Shown: piece by piece, positions 32,795 through 44,348 of the stretch | How positions within the stretch are numbered: the stretch's first letter is position 1 | Layout of the letters: each line of letters starts with the position of its first letter | DNA from: Antitrichia curtipendula | Taxonomy: Eukaryota > Streptophyta > Bryopsida > Hypnales > Leucodontaceae | DNA length: 64,000 nucleotides | Reading direction: 5' to 3' | NCBI GenBank assembly: GCA_951230915.1 | Contig: OX579638.1 | Span: 17,440,696-17,504,695 of the forward strand | Notes under the pieces: model-generated | Databases searched by the model: none | The model's input: the letters and a program-made list of their open reading frames with translations, nothing else | What the model was told of the DNA's origin: nothing | Program-made: the position numbers and the translations under genes

Positions 32795-34659
32795 TTAACC
32801 CCTAAAAGACCCAAGTTCTTTTGAGAGAGACATGGTAAAAAATTATGGGTTTTTAGTATGTTATTCAAAAATAAAAATTGAAACTTTATTTGGAAACTTC
32901 AATTGGAAAAAAACTGAAGTAAAGTATCTTACCAAATTGAGGGAAAAATTTTAGTCCATTTGACCACATGGATAGAAAGATTATAATATTTGAAGTGAGA
33001 TTTTTTTTTTAAATTCCTGCAAAATAGGGTCAACAGACTTCAGACCTTTTTGGAGTAAAATGTTTGCTCTCTGTAAAAATGAGGATTTTGACCATTCATA
33101 AGTATATGATATTAGGTTCACTTATAAAAAAATTTAGAAGCAAATATGAAGTCTAATTTATTTTAAATCACTTGCAACCCAAGGAGGTCAAGTGAATTGG
33201 CAATACACTAGTCATTTTTTGATAATTTCTTTTGCAATGAAGAAGTTTTTATTTAAAATCCAAACAGTGAATTGTTAGGAACAAACATTTAATCCCTAAA
33301 GTCCCAAGGCCTTTTTCCATCAAAAAACACTCAAAATTGCCATTTCTATAGCAAAAAGCAAAAAAATTGAATTTTTTTTGCATATTTAACCATAGATCTT
33401 GTACTAGACTAGTGTACAAATGTGCGGAAGAAAATTAAAAAACTTTCACCCTATAGATTGCAAGATATTTACATTTAAAGTGAAGGAAACAAGTTGTTTT
33501 GCACATTTTGCAACTACATTTTTTGGCTTTGAACCTTCTTAACTTCAAATTTTTGCTCTATTGGTTTTGAATTTCTAATTTCATATGATGAAGAACTGAG
33601 TTGAGAGTGTAGGAAAAAAAATTCTAAAAAATAACACTTAATTTTTACTCATTAAAAAATTGTTAAGTAGAAGTAGATTCAAGATTGAAGGAAAATCTTA
33701 ATTGTTAATAGCTCTAAGATGGAATTGAAACACACTAATCACAACACTGAAATTGTTCCAACAAGAAGCCTTAATCTTATAGAATTTTTTATTTTCTAAA
33801 GTGAAAATTGAATTTAGAAATGAATCCTACAAGTTATTTTTCCAAAAAGATGTTCTAATTGCCTAAAAAATAAGATTGTCCGTAACTTTTGCATAACAAA
33901 TCGAAATGGAAATAACCAAAGCTTTCCATGTAGATAAAAATACAATCTATACAAAACAATTTTTTTAAATTTAAAGTAAAAATACAAATTTTTTAAAACT
34001 TTTTTTTGCCTGCCAAACTAAAAAAAAGCTTTTTGTACCATAACTTTTGCTCCTGGGCTCTGACTGAAATAAATATTATATTCTTGAAAATCTAGTGTGT
34101 TTTTCTGTCTCCACCAAAAATTCAGAAAATTTCAAAAAATATTGAGACTGTAGGAGCTTGCTCGAAATCCATTTTATCCTCCAAGGGGACAATGGGACTT
34201 TAGGGGTTAAAATATGTGGAAAATTTTCAATAATTTTGACTTTACAAATTGCAAGATAATAGGACTTGAAGTGTTTGTTTTTTTAAATCTTAAAACCACC
34301 CCAATATAGCTAACAAAGTTTCCCTTCTTTTAGAATGTGATTTGAGGACTAAAATTCGTTTTGGAGGACGTACAATTGTATGCCAAATTTTATCAGGTAT
34401 ATATATGGCAAATTTCAATAGTTAATGAGTCTTTTTGCAAAAGATTCCCAAATTGCCCGAGCTGCTTCAAGAGTTTAGGATAGCATAACTTTTGATCAAG
34501 GCACCCAATTGAAAAAAAAAAATAGTTTTTCTTCTAAGGAAGTACATGTTTATACATTGTATCCAAATTTCATGAACATCCGACCAAAAGTGACTTTATA
34601 GGCACCTATCCAAGATTTCTTGCATATGTTGAATGGCCACTTGGTCCTTTATAAGTTAA
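32795..34659. mobile_element. TTAA-flanked element containing a nested TTAA-flanked element
   Basis: Outer boundaries are TTAA at 32,795-32,798 (CCCCTAAAAGACCCAAG inward) and 34,656-34,659 (right end inward: CTTATAAAGGACCAAG). Block A lacks the whole segment near 15,005. Outer interior sequence is related to the 737-bp element at 15,414. The inner insertion at 33,290-34,210 is a separate family member. No transposase coding was found. Confidence 0.6.
33290..34210. mobile_element. Nested TTAA-flanked piggyBac-like element, about 0.92 kb
   Basis: TTAA at 33,290-33,293 and 34,207-34,210; ends TCCCTAAAGTCCCAAGG and CAATGGGACTTTAGGGG. It is an inverted relative of 13,147-14,050, sharing TTCCATCAAAAAACACT with the complement near 14,025. 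Confidence 0.7.
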
Positions 34660-36850
34660 TTGAGTTACTCACAATCACAAATGTACACAAAATTTGTAGA
34701 TGAAACGTACTTTTTTTCATATACCTAGCCTTCATCTTCAATTTTTTGACTACTACAGACAAAAAATTCACTTACTTTTCACCTTAGTCTTTTGGTTTAA
34801 GAACTTTAGATGTATACATGTACATGGGATTTTCATCAACGTTGTATGCCCTAGCAGTGTTGTAGATATCTTGAATGTTGCTTGTGCAAGAATTCTATAC
34901 AATTTTATCTGAGCCTTAAAAACTAGTGACTTGAGAAGATTTGCACAAATTTGTGAAGATTTACTACTTTGGTATTTTTAGTTTCTTGTTGTCATGCACT
35001 CTTTCTTTTTAGAAACTATTTCAAATGTTTTTTCTTTCGAATTTTTAATAGTATCAAGTTGTTTCAAGTATTTTGCAATTTTGAATGATTAATATTGATA
35101 TTGATTGTTTTATTGTTGTTGATTCTCTCTTTTGCAAACACAAGTAATTGTTGTCTTTGGTAGAATTTAGGATTGTTGTTCAAACCAAATTAATTATATT
35201 TAATTCATTATGATTTTATTGTAGTGTCAATGCAAGTTATCAATATCATTTTTAGACATCTCAAATACTGCGAATAGGCTACTAAGAAGTATTGAAGAAC
35301 CTTCTAAAAAACATATAACATGTGAGTTGTATGATGTAAAAGAACTTTAATCCACCAATATTATCCAACCAATTTGATCTTGGCATAAGAAGATTTATGT
35401 TAGAGAATTATGAAGAATACCCAAAATGAAGATTCTTGCGATAAAAGTTGAGGAGATTGATGAATAAGGTATTATTTTACCACATGTAGCATGTCTTTTC
35501 AAAAGTGTTTTTTTCCTCTTTCTGAGTTATTTGTTGTTTTTAGAATCCTATTTTTTGGTTTTGTGTACTCTAGTTGGATTTTGTTGTATTTCATGATGTA
35601 ATGAGGATGTAGTTAGGATTTTTTTGGTTGAGTGTTCATTTCTTAGGTGATTTTTAGAAATGAGGTCCACTTTTAAGCACATATTTTTGGGTGGTTGTTC
35701 TTGAGATGATATCCACTTTTCCAAAAATTGTTCTTAAATTGTGGTGCACTTCTTGAACAACTTATCCTTTTGAATGAAATTTGGATACAATCTTTTTTTA
35801 AGAGGATTGTATAGAGTAGGCAGTTACTGCCTCTTTTGAGTGCATAGTGATACACAATGCTGGGGTGGATTGCATCTGAAAATTACTTAAGGGGTGGGTT
35901 GTTAATCTGGGTTGGTTGATTGATAATCAAAGCTAGGGGGATTGGAATTGGAATTTAAATAAATAAATAAAAACCACAATTAGGATTTAAAAAACAAAAC
36001 AAAACTGGAGTTGGGATTTTAGTTTGAGTCCAAACGATATAGGTTTATCAACTCAGCGCAGATCAATGGTGGAAGATTTTTAGCACATGATCGGCGGTCT
36101 AGGGGTAGTTAGGCCTTATCAACAGTAAGAGGACCCCTTTCTCATATCCCAGAAAGCATCAACAGTCGTCATCAATCCTAGAGGTGGAGGGGCAAAAAAC
36201 ACCATGTACGCCTCTTTTCAGTAGATAGTGAGGTCAACATTAAAGACAATAATATTAGTATTGTTTGAAACTATTTTATTTTTATTTGGTTTCAACTACA
36301 AGGATTTTGCTATCAGATTGGAAACAACTTATTTATCACAATAATGCAGTGAAAATTGTAGATGTTTGATCTACTTCATGAAGGGATTGTTGCTTGTCAA
36401 AGTAAAAAAGTTATACATGATGTTTTATTCAACATTTTCAAGAATTTTAATATTAGCAATTAGGCATAAGTTTTGTTCTAAAGCCTCATGTTACAATTTT
36501 TATTACCATCATTACAAATGCATAAATTTTAATTAAAATTAAAGGCACATAGCATTAGTCTTCCACAATCCTTATATTCTACTAAATATGCTAAAGGTAT
36601 ATAGGTTATTATAATTTGTGATGCTAATATTTGTTATAAAAGTCTTGATGCTGATATAGGTGATGTTTGAGGTTGCAATCATAAAAATATTGTCAAGCCT
36701 AGCAGATACTTCTTTGAGTGATATCACAAACTATACTTCTTTATTGCGTTAAATTGCATTTATTAAAGAGTATGTTCCATGCTATTGAAATTAAAGGATG
36801 ATTTGCATAACTTCTTTTAGAGGACACTACTATTGAAATTGCATTTGTTA
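34660..36850. repeat. AT-rich tail of block B, no gene
   Basis: Parallels 15,006-15,413, 16,151-16,520 and 17,870-19,995 in block A and parts of block C. It lacks both CACTA insertions found in A; the empty sites are near 36,540 and 36,806. The NRPPKNIEEF-type remnant is at about 35,265-35,345 and ends in a stop. Confidence 0.65.
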
Positions 36851-39171
36851 TGATATTGTTGTTAAAATGTTGATTAATAGTTTACAAAGTATGTTTTGCA
36901 ATTCTAGAATTAAAGGGTGAGTTTTAAAAAACTCTTGGATGTTAGAAATATGTAGAGAGAGGTAGGAAAATAGTCTTGGCATATTGGTATTGGTAAAGAT
37001 TTTGTGTCCAATCACATATTGACAAGAAAAGAAGAGTCACTTATGTTAGTTTGACTTTCATTTGTGACATCTAAAATTCATTAACCATAGATTTTGCTAA
37101 TTTTCATATAAAACTCTCTTTATGATAGAAAATGTTGTTTCAAGACCTACTCATAGGAAATAGTTTGAGCTTCATTGCAACAATGATGACGATGAATTCT
37201 AAAGTTTATTTAATGGCAATTTTATGTGACTTTATCAATGTATTAGTTGATATTAAAAGTGATTCAAGTTTCGTATAATTTATCTTAATAGATTCTTGTA
37301 TAAATGGAAATTAAAAAATATATATATCATCATTGTTTGGTCTGACATTTGCTAAACCTAGTTAATCATTACAAATTAGGCTCGATTAATATTTTCAGGA
37401 GGTGATGAAGTATCTTCTAAGATGTTCCAAGTACAACCTTGTAGAATTTCAGAATAAACTTCTTTTTAAATGTCTAGTTCAATATAAAAAATTGTTCATA
37501 ATAATGTACTAGCAAAAAATACATTGGCTTGAATAAATAGAGGGGATTGTTATTAAACACAAAAGTTCCAATAATAAGAGTGCACAAAAATTTGACATCT
37601 TTATGATGGAGTAGAGTTTTGAAACTTGTTGAGAAAATTATGAAGATTATTTGCAGTAGAGACCATAAGTTATATTAGACCTATCAGATAGCCTTCAAAA
37701 CACATACAAAACAAGTTATGTTTTTTGGTTGGTTTGTAGCTAATTATTATGAAGGTGTAGGTTTTAATAAATACTCAAAACCATAAAGTCCCCTTGTGTC
37801 TTCTAGGAACAAATGAAAGTTTAGGTAAGTTTCGTTGATCTCAAATTTTTAGAATTTTTAAGTCACTTGGCAAAAAAAATACCCACAAAATTTTAATATA
37901 ACATTTAAAAAATTTGATTTCCTGTAGATTAAATTTTTGTTTAGATGAGGAGCTTTGATTCATTCCATTTGGATTAATAATGTTAAAGTGACGGAGCTTC
38001 TACTTTTGTAGGCCAATCATAGAAAACTTTTTGAAAAATAATGTATTGTGTTGTATTTATTTTAAGCTCAATTTTCACAATTAAAAAATTAAATCCAACA
38101 ATGTTTAGTATGCTTGCTAGAACAATCTCACCACTGAAAGTAGTATGTTCTAATTCTATCCTAAAACTATCAAATTTCCAAAATATTACATTGGCCATCA
38201 CTAGTAGTGTGAAAAGCAATAGCCTCTAGTTTCTTGTTTTTAGTTTTTTTAGATCTAGGGCTATTTATCATGCTTCATTGATGTCACCAATCAATTCTTA
38301 GTTTTCCTCCACTAAAATTTGTCATCTATCCTTTGAATTCTTTTCTTAGTTTTGAATGACTTGCAATTGTACGAATATTCATATTTACATTTTTTTAATT
38401 GAGCATTCAAATTAGTCCATATTACATCCAATGATTCTAGCATGTGAGCCTAGAAATACAAGCCTACAAGCCTTGAGCCTACGTATAAGTAAGTACTTTG
38501 CAGCTATTGAAGGTGCCTATAACATATGTATCTATAATATAAGTAATCTATAACCATGTAAGGTGCTTATAACATAGGTATCTATAACATAGACACCTAT
38601 AATATAAATATCCTATAACTATGGAAGGTGCTTATAATATAGGAGCCTAGGCTCAAAGGCTTATCGACTCAAGATCCTAGGTTCATATGCTAGCAACCGT
38701 AATATTACATCCATGTGGTTAATAACTAAATTTGTAAGTGTGCAAAGCTTATAAATAACTCAATGAATTTGCTAAATTTTGGACCACAACCAACACCCTA
38801 TTAATAATACATTGGAAAAAATTATTTCAATGTTTGATAGATGTACTCTTGTGGGTCCATTTGAAACATTTTTTTTTATGAGGTGAATATTCATGATGCC
38901 AAATTTAGCTATATATTTTCTTACAAATGTTTTCTTGTTGCACTAAGGTTTCTATTAGTTTAGCACCTTTATATATTTTATAAATTCTGACAAATGGAGA
39001 TAAGATGAAAAAATATTTTTTTTTTTGTGAATTTTTACAAATATAGTAAATTTGAAAAATATATTTGTTTTTATGTTCTAATTCCATTTTTTGTTTATTT
39101 TTGAGGATCAAATACTTTAAAATTTGACATTTTTGCCCCCTTACCTATAACAAATTAAATAAGTGTCAATG
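36851..39171. other. AT-rich interval without recognised gene
   Basis: No coding signal. 37,780-38,230 contains an eroded relative of the CCCCTAAAG elements (AAAGTCCCCTTGTGTC at its edge). A degenerate array of about 60-bp units with repeated GTGCTTATAACATAGG-like pieces lies at 38,500-38,660. Confidence 0.5.
38500..38660. repeat. Degenerate tandem repeat, about 60-bp unit
   Basis: AAGGTGCCTATAACAT, AAGGTGCTTATAACAT and AAGGTGCTTATAATAT begin successive units, each containing several ATCTATAA or CCTATAA submotifs. Confidence 0.7.
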
Positions 39172-41477
39172 CACTACAAAAAAATGGACTACTTTTGCGA
39201 TTGGCCAAGATGACTTGGTGTCCCGTTTGACTTAAAAATGACTGATACTTCCGTAATTGCACCAATCCTAAAATGTCCACAACATTTGAGTCATTCCGCA
39301 GTTGTAGTTGTGACTGCGAGATGAAGAGGGAATGAACTATGAGTTTCATCCTCAACTTTATATTCACAGTGTTGTCAACATTTTTGAGGGAAAATTTGGG
39401 GTATCCAACGTGGAGGCCTTAGTCACAAAAGACAACTTGGCTATCATAAAATGTAATTGGTCTTCACTTCGGAGAGACTACGAAATGACTGGCAGGGAAA
39501 CAAGACGACATAGGAATGGATTTTCTAGCTATTGACGTGGAAAAGACTTTGAAGACATTCATGTTAGCTAATTCAAGCTTGATTGGGCCGTGACTATGCC
39601 TACTCTAAGATGACTTTCAAAGTCAAATTCTAATAGCACAAAGTCAAACCTTGCAAGCGGGGGCCCAAGGAACGTGACAACAACATGACTATCACATCAC
39701 TCACAGAAGGCAACTAAACATGTCTAAGATTTCTACTGTGTAGCCCTCTACCCGCTTGGATAGGGCTTGCTTGTGCTCAATATTAGAATGCAATTGTAGT
39801 GGCAACAAGACAAGTGAGTGTTGTCATCAATGACTACAAGGAGGCCTTTTGGAGCAACCATATTGTACTGCGTTGCAACTAGAAAATTAATTATACGTAA
39901 GCTAAATCAAGGCACCATACACCAAAAAAACACCCGGTTAGTATGTATAAATTGTGGCCTTGTGCCACTACACAATGATTGCCAATGACTACATGAAACA
40001 CGTTCAAGTAAGTGATGCATATGTACTGCATTAGTGACGGAATGATGCGTATATACTACTTGGCTCTTTGTGATGGCTTCTTATTGAGGAGAAAGCAGTC
40101 CATGTCTTTTGGGTTTGTAAAATCCAACTCTATTTTTTTTGCATAGTGCTTTGAATCCAATATACAAATGTAGGTGTGCGGGGATTTGCATGTTCTTTGG
40201 TCGTCTACTTCATGTGCCTACAAATAACTCCAATGAGACTAAACCCTCATGCTAAACACACCAATATCAAAGTAAACAAACATTTATCAATCACAACGGA
40301 TACAATCAAGGTGGGGTGTAATCTAGTAGTGTGACTTTAGAATGACTCTGATTCAATGACCTTAAAGTCACGTTACAATAATTTACTCTGAGAACGACTG
40401 AAATATGACTTCTATACATCTTATGCACTACACAACTAGACTTGAACACAATTGTCCTAAACACTATAATATAAGCAGTTCTTAAACTCTTTATGTACAA
40501 CGATACATCAAAAATAGAGGTCACAAAGAAACAAGTGCTCATACTTGCAAATCTTGCATACTTGCAACATTTAACAGCACACATTGGTGTGCTTCATCGC
40601 AGGGCTTAGGACTCATAACATAAGGCAATTCTTTTAGCAAATTTGTCTACAAGTTTTGATTTGAGGCTCAAAATCTAAAACGGATTTTTGGAGATGAAAG
40701 AAACATTGATTTTCCAACTTTTACTAGTTTATAATTTTTTGAATATGCCTTAATGAGGTCTAAAGTATTACTTGTAACATAATCTTTGTATTTGACATAT
40801 CCCACATGGTTTGTCTAGCCTCCTCCTATCCCACTTATATAAAATGCTTTGGTGACCATCTCATCATACTCACAAAGTAATTGCCCTAGAAGATGTTGGA
40901 CACATATGCCTAACATGATGTATGGTGTATTGAGTATGGTCTTTTGCCATGGAACTTTGAATGTACTTATATGTGATTGTAGAATGGTTATTTTCTGTGC
41001 AATTGTCATCCAAACCCTCTATGTTACTTCAAAATGATTATAGAATGATTTGTCACGTATGAGTCTATCTTGATGATGCAAAGACTCCATCACAATTTCT
41101 ATATGAATACATAATGATTAATACATGACTATGATGTGGATGCCCACTTCAGCATGGCTTGGACTGTATTGCAATTGTAGAATGAATGCATAATTGGATG
41201 ACATAGATGTCCATGTCAGCAAAAATTTGTTTAAAAATAGGTAGCTGCCCGATCTTTCCCAAAAAAAAATTTGTCTACCTCATTAGCTATATAGATCCTC
41301 TCATCCTTTCTTCATCCAAGGCCAAAATGGATTGTGATAATAAAATTGTAGTCATTTAAAGAATAACTTGTCCACTGTGACTTTAGGGCCTCAAGTCATT
41401 TATGAGTCATTTTTGTCCGGAATGACTGCTTTAGAGTCATTCTTTGCAATCATTTATACCATGAAAATCTTGTAGTG
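39172..41477. mobile_element. 2.3-kb non-autonomous CACTA element
   Basis: Starts CACTACAAAAAAATGG and ends CCATGAAAATCTTGTAGTG, giving imperfect inverted ends typical of CACTA elements. Both halves are dense in AATGACT/AGTCATT motifs, for example AGAATGACTCTGATTC near 40,340 and GAGTCATTCTTTG near 41,431, the expected subterminal transposase sites. Flanking triplets ATG and GTT do not match, so the target duplication has decayed or a boundary is off. Frames inside show no transposase. Confidence 0.65.
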
Positions 41478-42114
41478 GTTGTATAAGGCATTTTGATACT
41501 CCAAGTGTTGGTAATGGTGTTTTCCAACTAGTGCTCATTAGGACACCTCCCACCTCCTCGTGCCAAAATTTATATTGTTTCTACACATACAAACAAAGTT
41601 GCTAGTCATGGATGAGGCACAAATATGCAGTGCTCTACACATGTACACCTCACCTAGTGGAACACCAAATCTAACTAAAAGGCATTTTAAAAAAGGACTG
41701 AACTTTGTGGGGAACGATTTGGTGACATTGGAGAACGTTTTTCAAACTATTGTTTGTAATAGACTTCTTTTGACCCCTTGTCATGACATCAATAGTCAAT
41801 ATGGAGTACAACGTCATGGAGGTAGTAGCACTACTACAAAGGAAGTAGACATCTAAGCTGGGGGATTAGAGGATTTTGAGCACGGCAACCCAATGAGGAA
41901 ATATTCTCATATCTAGAAATATACACTCCCAAGAACACCTTGTCAACACCAGCGTTTGTTATTCTTAAAACCAATCGGGCTTGTCAATAGATTCAAATGC
42001 AGAGAATCTTGTTGCAAAGCGGCACAAAAGATTGTAAGTTATCATATACATGGAAGCGTAATCACCGAGCTTCAATCTGAAAACTTAGAGGTGGAGGACC
42101 ATGAAACATTGATC
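41478..42114. other. Interval without recognised gene
   Basis: A plus-strand frame at 41,560-41,856 encodes 98 residues with no motif I recognise. Nothing else supported. Confidence 0.4.
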
Positions 42115-42430
42115 ATATTATGGCAATGAAAATTGTATTTCAATGGTTTGATTTTTGATATATCAATAATAATTTTTTTTTTAAAACTAAAAATTTCCCA
42201 TTTGTGAGGACTTGGTGGTGATGATATTTCACCAAGAAAACAAACTTTAAACCATCTTCAATGTTTATAAAAGTGCGTGCCTTGAAGCCCCTATTTTGGC
42301 CTATTTGCACAAATTTAGAGGACATAAAATAACATATTTTTTGATGCCCTTCATATGGAATATGATCCACTATTGTAGGAATAGACCACCAAAATATTAG
42401 CTCTAGTATATTAAATTTGGGTACTCCCTA
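42115..42430 (-). repeat. Diverged inverted copy of the 591-836 coding remnant
   Basis: The minus strand at 42,370-42,140 reads ARTFINIEDGLKFVFLVKYH followed by HHQVLTNGKF, aligning with the plus-strand remnant at 591-836. Conservation of spacing suggests both derive from a formerly coding mobile element of unknown family. Confidence 0.55.
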
Positions 42431-44003
42431 GTACTGAAAGAAATCCCGTATGTGGAATATTCCTATTGGAGGGCATGATTCTATCTATTTCCTGTCATTT
42501 AAACTCCATCCCTAATGAAATATTTTAGTATTTTGTCCACATGAGTACATGTTAGTTTGTATTTTGACAAGACTTCTTTGTTGTCATAACTTTGTAATGG
42601 ACAATTAGTTTGTCAAGGTATTTGTTCCCTGCTACTTGTCATAAGAGAAATTGAGGAGCATTTAAATTTTAAAAAAAATCTACCCACATCCTTACTTAGA
42701 GCCATTAATATGGCTAAGGCTATAATATCCATAGATGTCTAAGTAGAGTAATGCCTAGAGATAATTAATTTTTAGCACTAGGTTTTAAAACCGTGCTCTA
42801 TTTTTTTCCTTAAGACAAATAGTGGAAGTAGGATATAAAATAGTACTCTATTTTTTTTTGGAGACATGTAATGATAGGAGTATGACACTAAATGAATGAC
42901 ACAATACTCTATTTTTTTCCTTGAGAGATGTAATAAAAGGAGTAGGATAGAATATACAGAAAATAGTCAAAATACCATATTTTTAACTTTGAGATATGTA
43001 ACTTATAGTTTTAGGTACCAACTCATTCCCATACAATATTTTCCTTAGATATATGGATTAACAAGGTATCCATATGTATAAACTCAAATTTCCATAAAGT
43101 ATGTCAAAATTTCTATAGCATTTAGATCATAAACATAAAAAAACTGTTTGTAAGAGGTGTTTTTTGGCCTTAGGGGGTGCACTTAGTTCTACTACAACAA
43201 ATCACATGCGAACAAGTGGTTTCTAAAAACTATAATTCCAACCTAAAATTTTGAGCATTGTTTAATAATGACTATAGGTTTATGTGAATGATTTTCCTGC
43301 GTGAAGGAAAACCACCCCTAGAGTTGGCCGAGGGGGAGTGTATGGGACTCTAGACCTATATTGCCTTCCAAGCAACGGACTCCCATTTTAAATGCTCAAA
43401 ATTATCCTAAAAGCCCTAAGACAAATTGGGGGCAATTCACATAAAATTATCAATTTAAGAGTCTTAACCTCCAAATTTACTCAATTATAGACTAAATAGA
43501 TTGAGGTAACTTTCTATGCAAAAATCTAATTCAATCGGGCAATTTAGAGTTCAAACTTCAAAATGGTCCAAATTGGGCCTCAAATGAAAATAACAACATA
43601 CCACTCATCCATGCAATATCTAGATTCACTATGTATTGACCTTGCATTCTCCTTGGATTTCCTAAGTTCAACACTAATTCATTTACTCACTCTTTTTAGG
43701 CAATTTAAGTATTACTCCTTTTTTATCACTCACACTTTGTAACCCTAATTTTAATCCAAACTGGGTAACGCTTCCGCACTTTGCTTTTAAACCTTAAAAA
43801 TGAGACCCGCATTCATGCATCATTTCCTACTCATCAAATCCCTCAAATCCACCATAGGTCTCTAACAACACAATTGCACCTTTATTCATCCATGGCACAA
43901 CAAAATCATGGTGTAATCATTATTACATTTGAAATATAGCATGGCCCCAACCAAAATAAGAATTTCAAAAGAAAAAAAATGAAGAAAAATCGTCACTGCC
44001 AAG
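42431..44003. other. AT-rich interval with tandem repeats, no gene
   Basis: A degenerate array of about 60-65 bp units lies at 42,770-43,010: four copies of ACTCTATTTTTTTCC or similar, followed by GAGATGTAA and GGAGTAGGAT. A GAGGGGGAGTGTATGGGAC near 43,331 resembles a polypurine tract, but no LTR pair was found. Confidence 0.5.
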
Positions 44004-44348
44004 GGCAGCTGACCTCCCTCCACAAAATTGGCCACCGTTTCTTTTCCCTTGCTCCAAATGAAATGAGCCAATCTTGATGGAAAGCTGGCTTCAAGGCGCA
44101 CCACCTTTCTAAATTTCAGCTCCATTCGCCTTGCCAATCGCCTGATATCGCTTGTCGAAGTTGGCGGTTCCACTTGAAGGTGGCAGCTGACCTCCTTCCA
44201 CAAAAACGGCCATCATTTCTTCTTCCTTGCTCCAAATGAAACGAGCCTAGTGTTTATAGAAAGCTGACTTCAAGGCGCACCACCCCTCCAAATTTCAGCT
44301 CCATCCGCCTTGCCAATCCTCCGCAATCGCTCGTCAAAGTTGGAGGTT
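44004..44348. repeat. 178-bp tandem duplication
   Basis: GGCAGCTGACCTCC starts both copies (44,004 and 44,182). Both contain CTTGCTCCAAATGAAA, TTCAAGGCGCACCACC and AAATTTCAGCTCCAT, with roughly one difference every ten bases. No frame is preserved as a recognisable protein. Confidence 0.85.

Noticed and set aside
43325..43345. GAGGGGGAGTGTATGGGAC as a copia-type polypurine tract and LTR start
   Set aside because: No second copy of the putative LTR, no primer-binding site and no gag-pol sequence within reach.
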